From a bacterium YEK0313 (GTDB taxonomy: Bacteria > Pseudomonadota > Alphaproteobacteria > Rhizobiales > Phreatobacteraceae), in contig CCMO02000001.1 in the NCBI GenBank assembly GCA_000751295.2, forward strand, positions 2,653,501 through 2,717,500: a DNA stretch of 64,000 bases. Reading direction: 5' to 3'. Of this stretch, positions 1 through 6,812 are shown in pieces. Below the pieces are notes generated by a model. The model saw only the letters and a program-made list of their open reading frames with translations, did not search any database and had not been told where the DNA came from. Numbering within the stretch: position 1 is the first letter of the stretch; each line of letters begins with the position of its first letter. The position numbers and the translations under genes were made by a program.

Positions 1-509
1 TCGGCCGCGGGAACGCCGGGCACGCCACCGAGCAGGATGCCACGCCCGCCCTGAGCTTTCTCCAGGCTGTGGGCGCCGACCTGAGGGGCGAGACGGCCGG
101 CGACCTCCGACATCGGCGTCAGCAGGGGCAGGGCGCCCGACGGCGAGGTCACGGTTTCGTAGGCGATGCAGATCGCACCCGAGCCGACGAGGTCGTGGGT
201 CTGTTCGGCATCGGGCGCCAGATGCAGGTAGGTGAAGAGGAGCTGGCCCCTGCGCAGCTTCCGCCGCTCGCTGGCCAGCGGCTCCTTGACCTTCACGATC
301 ATGTCCGCGCGCGCGAAGATCGGGTCGGGGCCGGCGGCGATCTCGGCGCCGGCGGCGATATAGTCGGCATCCGTCAGGCCGCTGCCGATGCCGGCATTGG
401 CCTCCACCATCACCTTGTGGCCGTGATGGATCAGTTCCGCGACGGACGACGGAATCAGTCCGACGCGGAACTCATTGTCTTTGATTTCTTTAGGCACCCC
501 GATCAGCAT
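1..509 (-). CDS. ald: Alanine dehydrogenase, N-terminal part (cut by window edge)
   Basis: NAD-dependent alanine dehydrogenase, which interconverts L-alanine with pyruvate and ammonia in the cytoplasm. The reading frame opens with MLIGVPKEIKDNEFRVGL, the highly characteristic start of the Ald/PNT family, and continues through the VKVKEPL, FTYLHLA and AYETV segments of the N-terminal catalytic domain. About 169 of the usual roughly 370 residues are inside the window; the NAD-binding domain lies beyond position 1. The gene is divergent from an Lrp/AsnC-type regulator across a 176-nt gap, the classic ald/aldR arrangement, so alanine-responsive control by that neighbour is likely (inference). Family identification is secure because the N-terminus is so conserved. 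Confidence 0.95.
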   Translation of the reverse strand, partial: MLIGVPKEIKDNEFRVGLIPSSVAELIHHGHKVMVEANAGIGSGLTDADYIAAGAEIAAGPDPIFARADMIVKVKEPLASERRKLRRGQLLFTYLHLAPDAEQTHDLVGSGAICIAYETVTSPSGALPLLTPMSEVAGRLAPQVGAHSLEKAQGGRGILLGGVPGVPAA

Positions 510-600
510 TGTTCCTACCCCTTGTCCTGGTCGAGCCGGCTGTTGTCGCCGAGCCAAGTCCTGTCACGGCTGTTGCCGAGGACGTCATGGTGGCCGGGGA

Positions 601-660
601 TTTGCGCAATTTTTCGCCTGATGCATTGGCGTCCGCCAAATGTGATCGCATAATGTGCGA
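601..660. promoter_or_regulatory. Candidate Lrp/AldR operator region between ald and lrp
   Basis: Two short dyads lie in the divergent intergenic region. TTGGCG-TC-CGCCAA is a perfect 6-bp inverted repeat at 626-639, and TCGCA-TAATG-TGCGA is a 15-bp palindrome at 646-660, the size expected for an Lrp-type half-site pair. Both sit just upstream of the chosen start of the regulator and within reach of the ald promoter. That they are operators is inference from position and symmetry. Confidence 0.45.
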
Positions 661-685
661 CGATCCGGCCAAAAGACCGTCATTC

Positions 686-1159
686 ATGCCAAAATCTGAA
701 AACCTGCTCGACCAGCGCGACCGCGCGATCCTCCGTCTGCTGCAGGCCGATGGCCGCCTGTCCAATGTGGAGCTTGCCGAGAAGGTCAATCTGTCGCCCT
801 CGGCCTGCCTCCGGCGGGTCAAGCTCCTGGAGGAGCGCGGCCTCATCGCGCGCTACGTCATGCTGCTCGACGAGAAGGCGGTCGGCCTGCCGGGCATCGC
901 CTTCGTGCTGCTGACGCTCGATCAGCAGGGGCGTGCCGCGCTCGATGCCTTCGAGGCGGCGGTGCAGCGCCATCCGGAAGTGACCGAGTGCTGCCTGCTG
1001 GCCGGCGCCGCCGACTACATGCTGCGCATTGCCTATGCCGACGCCGCCGATTTCGAGCGGATCCATACCGAGATCGTCACCCAGCTTCCGGGCGTCGCGC
1101 GCGTGCAGTCGACGCTGGCGCTGCGCAGCGTCAAGAAGACGACCGCGCTGCCGCTCTAG
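686..1159 (+). CDS. Lrp/AsnC-family regulator, probable alanine dehydrogenase regulator
   Basis: Transcription factor of the feast/famine (Lrp/AsnC) family. The 157-residue product has an N-terminal winged helix-turn-helix (LLDQRDRAILRLLQADGR, then LSPSACLRRVKLLEERGLI) and a C-terminal RAM effector-binding domain (VTECCLLAGAADYMLRI). The frame is open further upstream, but the ATG at 686 gives the normal family length and places the dyads at 626-660 in front of the gene; earlier starts would add a nonconserved leader. Divergent placement next to ald is typical of AldR/BkdR-like regulators that respond to alanine. The specific ligand is inferred, not visible. Confidence 0.9.
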   Translation: MPKSENLLDQRDRAILRLLQADGRLSNVELAEKVNLSPSACLRRVKLLEERGLIARYVMLLDEKAVGLPGIAFVLLTLDQQGRAALDAFEAAVQRHPEVTECCLLAGAADYMLRIAYADAADFERIHTEIVTQLPGVARVQSTLALRSVKKTTALPL

Positions 1160-1178
1160 CCTGGCGATGCGAGGGCGG

Positions 1179-2165
1179 TCATGCCGCCGGGCCGATCGCG
1201 TCCGTCATGGCCCGGCGCACCTCCTCGGTCAGCTTGTCCACCGCCGCGACGGCATCGAGCGTATGGCCGAGCTGCTCGCGCGAGGAAGCGCCGAGCAGCA
1301 CGGTCGTCACCGCCGGTTCGGTGAGGCACCAGGCGATGGCGAGCTGCGCGCGCGACAGGCCGAGGTCCCCGGCGATCGGCCGCAGGCGCTTGGCGGCCGC
1401 GATCATCTGCTCCTCGCGTCCGGCGAAGACGAAGTCCTTGAGCCAGGCGAAACCTTCCGTGGTCAGCCGCGAGCCGTCGGGGATGCCGGCGTCATAGCGG
1501 CCGGCGAGCACGCCCGAAGCGAGTGGCGACCAGGTGGTGAGGCCAAGCCCGTGGCGGGCGGCCAGTGGCGCGTAATCCGTCGCCATGGCCTTGCGATGGA
1601 ACAGGTTGTACTGCGGCTGTTCCAGCTGCGGCGGCGTCAGGTGATGGGCGTCGGCATAGGCGATGAGCGCCTCGATCTCGGCAGCCGGCCATTCGGAAGT
1701 GCCCCAATAGAGGACCTTGCCGCGGGTCACGAGGCCATGCATGGTCCGGCAGATCTCGGGGATCGACATGTCCGGTTCCGGCCGGTGGCAGAGGTAGAGA
1801 TCGAGATAGTCGAGGCCGAAGCGCGTCAGTGCCTGGTCGCAGGCCTCGACGATATGTTTGGCGCTCAGGCCGCGCTGGGTCGGCCGCAGGGCGCTCGCCG
1901 CGCCGGCGCCGTAGAGCACCTTGCTCGACACGCAGTAGCTGTCGCGCGGCCAGCCGAGGTCTTTCAGGGCGCGCCCGAGCATCCGTTCGGCTTCGCCACC
2001 CAGATAGACCTCGGCGCTGTCGAAAAAGTTGACGCCGCGCTCATAGGCGAGCGCCAGGCAATCGCGCGCCGCGCGGTCGTCGAGCCGGGTGCCGAATGTC
2101 ACCCAGCTGCCGAACGACAGGGCGGAAAGGCTGAGGCCGGAGCGTCCGAGGCGGCGATACAGCAT
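1179..2165 (-). CDS. Aldo/keto reductase
   Basis: NAD(P)H-dependent oxidoreductase of the aldo/keto reductase superfamily, closest in appearance to the AKR6/YghZ (potassium-channel beta-subunit-like) group. The N-terminus RRLGRSGLSLSALSFGSW is typical, and the catalytic tetrad is visible: Asp and Tyr in FFDSAEVYLGG, Lys in SSKVLYG and His in LCHRPEP. About 328 residues, full length. A start at 2177 is possible, but the ATG at 2165 is preceded by GGAG six bases upstream while 2177 has no ribosome site, so I use 2165. It lies 177 nt downstream of a LysR gene on the same strand, with a palindromic LysR-type box in between. The substrate is unknown. Confidence 0.9.
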   Translation of the reverse strand: MLYRRLGRSGLSLSALSFGSWVTFGTRLDDRAARDCLALAYERGVNFFDSAEVYLGGEAERMLGRALKDLGWPRDSYCVSSKVLYGAGAASALRPTQRGLSAKHIVEACDQALTRFGLDYLDLYLCHRPEPDMSIPEICRTMHGLVTRGKVLYWGTSEWPAAEIEALIAYADAHHLTPPQLEQPQYNLFHRKAMATDYAPLAARHGLGLTTWSPLASGVLAGRYDAGIPDGSRLTTEGFAWLKDFVFAGREEQMIAAAKRLRPIAGDLGLSRAQLAIAWCLTEPAVTTVLLGASSREQLGHTLDAVAAVDKLTEEVRRAMTDAIGPAA

Positions 2166-2242
2166 GAGGGGCTCCATCGGTTGCGATGGCGGCCTTGTCG
2201 CAGAGCACCGGGCGATCTGTAAAAGACCAAGTTTCTATCGGA

Positions 2243-2263
2243 ATGATATGCCTTGCATATCAT
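2243..2263. promoter_or_regulatory. Perfect 9-bp inverted repeat, candidate LysR box
   Basis: ATGATATGC and GCATATCAT flank a 3-base spacer, giving a perfect 21-bp palindrome. Within it sits T-ATGCAAGGCAT-A (read on the minus strand), which fits the T-N11-A core of LysR-type binding sites. It is in the gap between the LysR gene and the aldo/keto reductase start, about 80-100 bp upstream of the reductase, in a locally AT-rich stretch. Binding by the adjacent LysR protein is inference. Confidence 0.55.
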
Positions 2264-2342
2264 CGCCATGGGCCGGGTCGGCGGCGAGGCTCCGGATCTC
2301 GGCAAGGAAGCGGTCGCGGACCGGCGAGGGGTGTGCCGGGTT

Positions 2343-3176
2343 TCAGGCCATCAGCAGGTCGACATGGGTGAGCGCCGGCGGCGCCGCGCTGCGGATCGGC
2401 CGGAACACCACGTCGTGCCGGCTTCGATCGACCACCGAGGCCGGCACCAGGGCGATGCCGAAGCCGGCCGCGACGAGGCCGATCAGGGTCTGCATCTGCC
2501 GCGCCTCCTGGGCGATCCGGGGCGAGAAGCCGGCATGCTGGCACAGGGTGATGAGCTGGTCGTGGAAGGCCGGGCCGAGCCGGCGCGCCGACATGACGAA
2601 AGGTTCGTCGGCGAGCGCGGCGAGCGCGACCGGCCCGCCGCTGTCGCATCGATGACCAGCCGGCAGCGCGGCATGGATGGCCTCGCGCTGGATGCTCTCG
2701 AGGGCGAGATCGGCGCCGGCGGCACCCGGGCGCCGCATGAAACCGAGATCGAGCGCGCCCCTGCCGAGCGCCTCCACCTGTTCCGCGGTGGTCGCCTCCG
2801 ACAGGGCGAATTCGACATCGGGATGGCGCGCACGGAAGCGGCTGAGTGCCGTGATGATGAGCGGCCGGGGGCCGAGCGTGATGAAGCCGAGCGCCAGGCG
2901 TCCGGCAATGCCTTCGGCAACGCGCCGGGCATGGGCGACGCCGTGGTCGAGTTCGGCGAGGACGTTCCGTGCGGTTGAAAGGAAGGCATGGCCGGCCGGG
3001 GTCAGCGCCACCGACCGGTTGGTGCGCGTGAAGAGCGGGCTGCCGATATCGGCCTCGAGCTTGCGGATCGCCTGGCTCAACGGCGGCTGGGACATGTTGA
3101 GACGCGCGGCCGCGCGGTGGAAGTTGAGTTCCTCGGCGACGGCGACGAACTGCCTGATGAGGCGGGTCTCGATCAA
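2343..3176 (-). CDS. LysR-family transcriptional regulator (TTG start)
   Basis: LysR-type regulator, about 277 residues. The winged HTH is at the N-terminus (FVAVAEELNFHRAAARLN, then SQPPLSQAIRKLE) and the periplasmic-binding-protein-like effector domain follows (GRLALGF, ALDLGFM, GFGIALVPAS). The frame is open further upstream, but the TTG at 3176 is preceded by a near-perfect AAGGAGG ribosome site at about 3183-3190, and the product then begins MIETRLIRQFVAVAEEL, a standard LysR N-terminus; I therefore take TTG as the start. The aldo/keto reductase downstream on the same strand is a plausible target. Effector unknown. Confidence 0.88.
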   Translation of the reverse strand: MIETRLIRQFVAVAEELNFHRAAARLNMSQPPLSQAIRKLEADIGSPLFTRTNRSVALTPAGHAFLSTARNVLAELDHGVAHARRVAEGIAGRLALGFITLGPRPLIITALSRFRARHPDVEFALSEATTAEQVEALGRGALDLGFMRRPGAAGADLALESIQREAIHAALPAGHRCDSGGPVALAALADEPFVMSARRLGPAFHDQLITLCQHAGFSPRIAQEARQMQTLIGLVAAGFGIALVPASVVDRSRHDVVFRPIRSAAPPALTHVDLLMA

Positions 3177-3349
3177 GGCGGCTCCTCCTTGCGGCGCGGC
3201 GCATGGCGCCCGGATCACTCACCCATGTGCAAGCCGGCGCATCCCGGCGCAAGCGGCTGCAATTCTCCGGAACCCTGCGGTCACGCTAGCAGAGAGGTCA
3301 TCAGGACGCCCGGTCGTCGGGCCGGACCGATCAAGCTGGAGGTGCCGTC

Positions 3350-3652
3350 ATGATCGCTCGTCGTTCGTTTCTGGCCGTCATGGGTGGCGGTCTTGTCGCT
3401 GCAAGCCTGCCCGCGATCGCTCAGGCGGGCGCCGGCGGAGCTGCCGCCGATGTCGGGGCGGGCGGTCCGGTCCGGGAGGTCTCGGGCCTTCGCCGCGCCC
3501 TCGGCGCCGCGCCGGCCGCCGGCGAGCCGCGCGAGATGCAGTACTATATCGTTCGCCGGCGATACTACGTGCGCCGCTACTACTACCGTCCGCGGCGGCG
3601 TTTCGTGCGCTGCTGGTGGAACGGATATGGCCGCGTCTGCCGGTATTGGTAA
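3350..3652 (+). CDS. Small exported Arg/Tyr-rich protein
   Basis: A 100-residue protein of unknown function. It begins MIARRSFLAVMGGG, a twin-arginine-like or ordinary signal peptide, with probable cleavage after AIAQA near residue 26. The mature part ends in an unusual basic/aromatic tail (QYYIVRRRYYVRRYYYRP, then RRRFVRCWWNGYGRVCRYW) with two cysteines that could form a disulfide. GGAGG lies ahead of the ATG. Small periplasmic proteins with RRYY-type tails occur in Hyphomicrobiales (recollection, not checked); no function can be assigned. It is divergent from the LysR gene, with about 170 nt between them. Confidence 0.75.
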   Translation: MIARRSFLAVMGGGLVAASLPAIAQAGAGGAAADVGAGGPVREVSGLRRALGAAPAAGEPREMQYYIVRRRYYVRRYYYRPRRRFVRCWWNGYGRVCRYW

Positions 3653-3786
3653 GCAGCCGGCGGGGACGGACCGCCCTCCGATCCCCGCCACTGCGGATTT
3701 GGATGACGAAACCATTTTGCGTTCCATCTGCGTACCCAGCATGAGTCTCGCTGCAGCGGGATCCCGTCACGATTGCAATACGCATA

Positions 3787-3815
3787 AAAATGCCGGGGCA
3801 TTGCCCCGGCGTTTT
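3787..3815 (-). terminator. Intrinsic terminator after the first micro-protein gene
   Basis: AAAATGCCGGGGC and GCCCCGGCGTTTT pair (one G-U) around an ATT loop, giving a 13-bp GC-rich stem followed on the minus strand by TTTTT. It lies 38 nt beyond the stop codon of the gene ending at 3853, and it is nearly identical to the hairpin at 4337-4365. Confidence 0.8.
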
Positions 3816-3852
3816 CGCGTGGGAACGGCCGTCCGGCCGGTCGGAGGATCGC

Positions 3853-4086
3853 TCAGTTCGAGGACGAGAAGGCCGAGGAGGGAACGGCTTCGCGGTCGAC
3901 CTGAACCTCGCCGAAGGCCGGCGCATAGGCGTGGCGGGCGGTGAATTCGCGCGGCTGGACCGGAGCGGCGGTGCTGATCGCGGGAGCGCCGACATAGCCG
4001 GCGGCGTCGCCGACGCCCTGGGCCGAAGCCGGAACGGCGAAGGCGAGGGGAGCGAGGAGGGCGGCAACGAGAGCGAACTTGTTCAT
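3853..4086 (-). CDS. Small secreted protein, paralogue 1 of a tandem family
   Basis: A 77-residue exported protein of unknown function. The signal peptide MNKFALVAALLAPLAFAVPASAQ ends at a clear AxA site; the mature part is GVGDAAGYVGAPAISTAAP, PVQPREFTARHAYAPAF and a C-terminus DREAVPSSAFSSSN. The last 54 residues are identical to those of the paralogue ending at 4402, so the duplication is recent. It is preceded by a leader (about 160 bp) nearly identical to that of the third copy, and followed by its own hairpin terminator, so it is probably a monocistronic, separately controlled unit. The start is set by GGAGA a few bases upstream and by alignment to the paralogues. Confidence 0.8.
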   Translation of the reverse strand: MNKFALVAALLAPLAFAVPASAQGVGDAAGYVGAPAISTAAPVQPREFTARHAYAPAFGEVQVDREAVPSSAFSSSN

Positions 4087-4248
4087 GACAGTCTCCATTG
4101 GAAAACCCGGGGGTGGGAGGGACACGCCAGATCCGGGATGTTTGTTGTTCCGTGTCGCGGGAGGTGTCCGCCGCCGACGTTGTTGAGATAGGCCCGACCG
4201 GCGCGCCGCGCTAGCCGTCGATTTGAAAAATTGCATTCACAAAAACGA
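4087..4248 (-). promoter_or_regulatory. Conserved leader/promoter, copy A
   Basis: This stretch upstream of the first micro-protein gene matches 4954-5113 almost base for base over its proximal 105 bp and again at an AT-rich block (AAAAATTGCATTCAC at 4226-4240). The intervening bases have diverged. A weaker match (GGGACACGCCAG and GGGAGGTGTCC, read on the plus strand) recurs at 5525-5625 before the fourth gene. Conservation outside the coding region suggests a shared promoter and 5' untranslated element; it has no consistent reading frame, so a leader peptide is unlikely. Confidence 0.6.
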
Positions 4249-4336
4249 GACAATCTCCGTGAAGGTGCATCAACGCAATGTGAGGAGGGCGGCGCCTTGG
4301 CTGTCCATGACCTGCGCGGGGCGGCCGTGGAAACGC

Positions 4337-4365
4337 AAAACGCCGGGGCAGCGCCCCGGCGTTTT
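4337..4365 (-). terminator. Intrinsic terminator after the second micro-protein gene
   Basis: AAAACGCCGGGGC and GCCCCGGCGTTTT form a perfect 13-bp stem around an AGC loop, flanked by A/T runs on both sides. It follows the gene ending at 4402 and separates it from the promoter of the next copy. It can work in both directions. Confidence 0.82.
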
Positions 4366-4401
4366 GATGGGATGGCCGGCCGGTGGCCGGCGGCCTCTTC
4401 G

Positions 4402-4635
4402 TCAGTTCGAGGACGAGAAGGCCGAGGAGGGGACGGCTTCGCGGTCGACCTGGACCTCGCCGAAGGCCGGCGCATAGGCGTGGCGGGCGGTGAATTCGCG
4501 CGGCTGGACCGGAGCGGCGGTGCTGATCGCGGGCGCGCCGACATAGCCGGCGGCGTCACCGACGCCCTGGGCCGAAGCCGGAGCGGCGAAAGCGAGGGGA
4601 GCGACGAGAGCCGCGGCGAGGATGAGCTTGTTCAT
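4402..4635 (-). CDS. Small secreted protein, paralogue 2 of a tandem family
   Basis: 77 residues: signal peptide MNKLILAAALVAPLAFAAPASAQ, then a mature region identical to paralogue 1 (GVGDAAGYVGAP through AFSSSN). Unlike copies 1 and 3 it lacks the conserved leader; it lies 90 nt downstream of copy 3 without an intervening terminator, so copies 3 and 2 are probably one transcript ending at the hairpin at 4337-4365. Function unknown. The conserved REFTARH segment and acidic DREAV motif suggest a common structural role outside the cytoplasm. Confidence 0.8.
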   Translation of the reverse strand: MNKLILAAALVAPLAFAAPASAQGVGDAAGYVGAPAISTAAPVQPREFTARHAYAPAFGEVQVDREAVPSSAFSSSN

Positions 4636-4725
4636 GATGGATCTCCGTTGGTTTCAGCCGGCGAGCGCGATGGGCTCTGCGCGGCAATCATATGAGAAGG
4701 TGAAGGTTTCTGGCCGGCCGAACGG

Positions 4726-4953
4726 TCAGTTCGAGGATGAGAAGGCCGAGGACGACACCGCCTCGCGGTCGATCTGGACGGCGCTGCTCGCCGGAACATG
4801 GCGGGCGGTGAACTCGCGGGCCTGGGCCGGGGCAGCTGTGGTGATGCCGGCGGCGCCGACATAACCGGACGCGTCACCGACGCCCTGGGCCGAAGCCGGA
4901 ACGGCGAAGGCGAGGGGAGCGACGAGGGCGGCAACGAGAGCGAACTTGTTCAT
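4726..4953 (-). CDS. Small secreted protein, paralogue 3 of a tandem family
   Basis: 75 residues: signal peptide MNKFALVAALVAPLAFAVPASAQ, then GVGDASGYVGAAGITTAAP, REFTARHVPASSAVQ and the C-terminus DREAVSSSAFSSSN. It is the more divergent of the three close copies in its mature part, yet its leader is the one nearly identical to copy 1. This pattern suggests that leader-plus-signal-peptide segments were exchanged or converted among copies. First gene of a probable two-gene transcript with paralogue 2. Confidence 0.8.
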   Translation of the reverse strand: MNKFALVAALVAPLAFAVPASAQGVGDASGYVGAAGITTAAPAQAREFTARHVPASSAVQIDREAVSSSAFSSSN

Positions 4954-5113
4954 GACAGTCTCCATTGGAAACCCGGGGGTGGGAGGGACACGCCAGATCC
5001 GGGATGTTTGTTGTTCCGTGTCGCGGGAGGTGTCCGCCGCCGACGCTGTTGAGATAGGCCGGCCTTGCCGCCGGACATAGCCGTCAAACGGAAAAATTGC
5101 ATTCACAAAAACA
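4954..5113 (-). promoter_or_regulatory. Conserved leader/promoter, copy B
   Basis: Second copy of the leader found at 4087-4248. The proximal 105 bp differ from copy A at only a few positions, and the AAAAATTGCATTCAC block recurs at 5092-5106, at essentially the same distance from the start codon. It precedes the micro-protein gene starting at 4953. Confidence 0.6.
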
Positions 5114-5177
5114 GAATAATCAAAATAGGCATATAAATTTGCGCTGGTGCAATTTCACGCTCGCGCCGCGCCAATCC

Positions 5178-5205
5178 AAAAAAAGGCCGGGGCGGACGCC
5201 CCGGC
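5178..5205 (-). terminator. Intrinsic terminator after the fourth micro-protein gene
   Basis: GCCGGGGC and GCCCCGGC form a stem around GGAC at 5186-5205, followed on the minus strand by a run of seven T. It lies 34 nt after the stop of the gene ending at 5240. Confidence 0.8.
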
Positions 5206-5239
5206 AAGTTGTCCTGTCATGGAGCAGGTAAAAGTTCGA

Positions 5240-5524
5240 TCAGTCCGTCGCTGAAAAGGCGTTGGCCGGCACTTCATCGTCCTTCAGCGTGATGAGGCCG
5301 GCGGGCTGCAGCGCATGACGGCGCGCGCTGAACTCGCGGCCATGGCTGCGGGCGAGGCGCACAGGATGGGGCATTGGCGCGGCGAGGGGAGCCAGGAGCC
5401 CGGGCGCCGGCGCCAGCGTCGGATCGCTCGGGGCAATGAAATCCGCAGCGTCCTGCTGCGCGAAGGCGGGGCCGGCGAATCCCAGCGGCGCGAGCAGTGC
5501 GATCGTCAGAACAAGCCGTCTCAT
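5240..5524 (-). CDS. Small secreted protein, divergent paralogue 4
   Basis: 94 residues: signal peptide MRRLVLTIALLAPLGFAGPAFAQ, then a proline/alanine-rich stretch (APAPGLLAPLAAPMPHP), a GREFSARRHAL segment matching the REFTARH of the other three copies, and a C-terminus DDEVPANAFSATD matching DREAVPSSAFSSSN. It is therefore the same family, diverged and enlarged. It carries a related upstream leader and its own terminator. No known domain recognised. Confidence 0.75.
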   Translation of the reverse strand: MRRLVLTIALLAPLGFAGPAFAQQDAADFIAPSDPTLAPAPGLLAPLAAPMPHPVRLARSHGREFSARRHALQPAGLITLKDDEVPANAFSATD

Positions 5525-5721
5525 CACGATCTCCATCGCGAAAGACCGGAGACGGGAGGGACACGCCAGGTCCGGAATGCTTGTCGGGGCGCGCCGCCGG
5601 GAGGTGTCCACCGCCGCGCCTCTTGAACGTGGGAGCCGGTGCAGTCACATGCCAATCACGACCATGCGAGAGGCGGCCACGGGCCTTCACATCATCGAGA
5701 GACGGCTAGACGCGCGGGCTG

Positions 5722-6615
5722 TCACGTGTCGCGTTCGGGCATGCGGATCGTGTCGATCAGCGCCCTCAGCACGGTCGGCACGTGGCGATGGCCGGGATAG
5801 TAGAGATAGAGGCCGTCGAAATCCGGGCACCAGTCTTCGACCAGCCGCACCAGCTGGCCGGTTTCGAGAAACGGCCGGATCCGCTCCTCGGCGGTATAGA
5901 CCAACCCCAGCCCGTCGACCGCCGTGCGCACGCCGATCTCCGGATCGTCCGTAATCAGCCGGCCGGTGACGCCGACCTCGCCGACCGGATCGACGAAGCG
6001 CCAGGGAAACGGCTTGCGGTCGTGCGTGCTGCGCAGGCGAATGCAGTCGTGCCGGGCAAGATCCTCCGGCCGTTCCGGCCTGCCGGCCACGGCGAGATAG
6101 GACGGCGCCCCGGCCACCGCGACCCTGAACGGTCCGACGACGCGCGTCGCCACCATGTCGGCCGCCACCCACATGCGCGGGGCGATGCCGGCATCGAGGC
6201 CCTCGGCGACGATGTCGGACATGCGCGGGTCGGTGGCAAGCTCGACACGCACGTCCGGATAGGTCGCCATGAAACGTTTCCACACCGGCCCGAGGGTCAT
6301 GGCGGCAAACTGCGAGACATGCAGCCGCAACAGGCCGAGCGGCCGGCCGCGATGTTCGTCGAGATCCTTCAGCGCCTCGCCGATTTCGTCGAAAGCCGGA
6401 CGCAGCCGCTGCAGCAGTTGCAGGCCGGCATCGGTGAGCGCCACCTTGCGGGTCGTGCGATTGAACAGGCGCACGCCCAGCCGCTCTTCCATCTGGCGCA
6501 GCGTATGGCTCAGCGCCGACGCGGTGACGCCCATCCGCACTGCAGCGCCGCGAAAGCTGAGATGCTCGGCAATCGCCAGGAACACGGTCAGGTCGGATAC
6601 TTCGCTGCGATCCAT
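5722..6615 (-). CDS. LysR-family transcriptional regulator
   Basis: 297-residue LysR regulator. N-terminal HTH: FLAIAEHLSFRGAAVRMG, then TASALSHTLRQMEERLGVRLFNRTTR, with effector-binding domain from about residue 90 (LLRLHVSQ, LDAGIAPRM, DGLGLVY). Sequence style matches the group whose DNA-binding segment reads ALSHTLRQ(M/L)E. It is divergent from the efflux pair that starts at 6813, a frequent arrangement in which the LysR protein controls the pump (inference). Confidence 0.9.
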   Translation of the reverse strand: MDRSEVSDLTVFLAIAEHLSFRGAAVRMGVTASALSHTLRQMEERLGVRLFNRTTRKVALTDAGLQLLQRLRPAFDEIGEALKDLDEHRGRPLGLLRLHVSQFAAMTLGPVWKRFMATYPDVRVELATDPRMSDIVAEGLDAGIAPRMWVAADMVATRVVGPFRVAVAGAPSYLAVAGRPERPEDLARHDCIRLRSTHDRKPFPWRFVDPVGEVGVTGRLITDDPEIGVRTAVDGLGLVYTAEERIRPFLETGQLVRLVEDWCPDFDGLYLYYPGHRHVPTVLRALIDTIRMPERDT

Positions 6616-6812
6616 TGCTGAATGGTACTCAACAGTCCATCAAAATCAAAGCTATTCCTAAGTCGGCTCCGCAGGCCAAATCTGTGGGCGGCGGAACATG
6701 GAACCGCCCTTCCTGTTCTGCGCCCGGCCCGCGAACCACAAAGCTCCGCCGCCGCGCCGTTCGCGGGCCATTTCCCCTCTCGTTCCCTCTCGCCCGGTTG
6801 AGGATTCAGGCC
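6616..6812. promoter_or_regulatory. Divergent promoter region between LysR and the efflux operon
   Basis: About 197 nt separate the LysR start from the chosen GTG start of the membrane-fusion protein. The LysR-proximal third is AT-richer (around ATCAAAATCAAAGC). No confident operator dyad was identified. The plus-strand frame is open through it, but it codes for a nonconserved, low-complexity tract and is better read as untranslated. Confidence 0.4.

Noticed and set aside
4083..4195. Leader peptide ORF ending at the micro-protein start codon
   Set aside because: The frame overlaps the ATG as TCATGA, but it has no start of its own and the matching leader at 4954 is open in a different frame, so the conservation is at the nucleotide level.
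6615..6812. N-terminal extension of the HlyD/EmrA protein
   Set aside because: It would start at the same base as the divergent LysR start and consume the whole promoter region; the GTG at 6813 with GAGG upstream is better.
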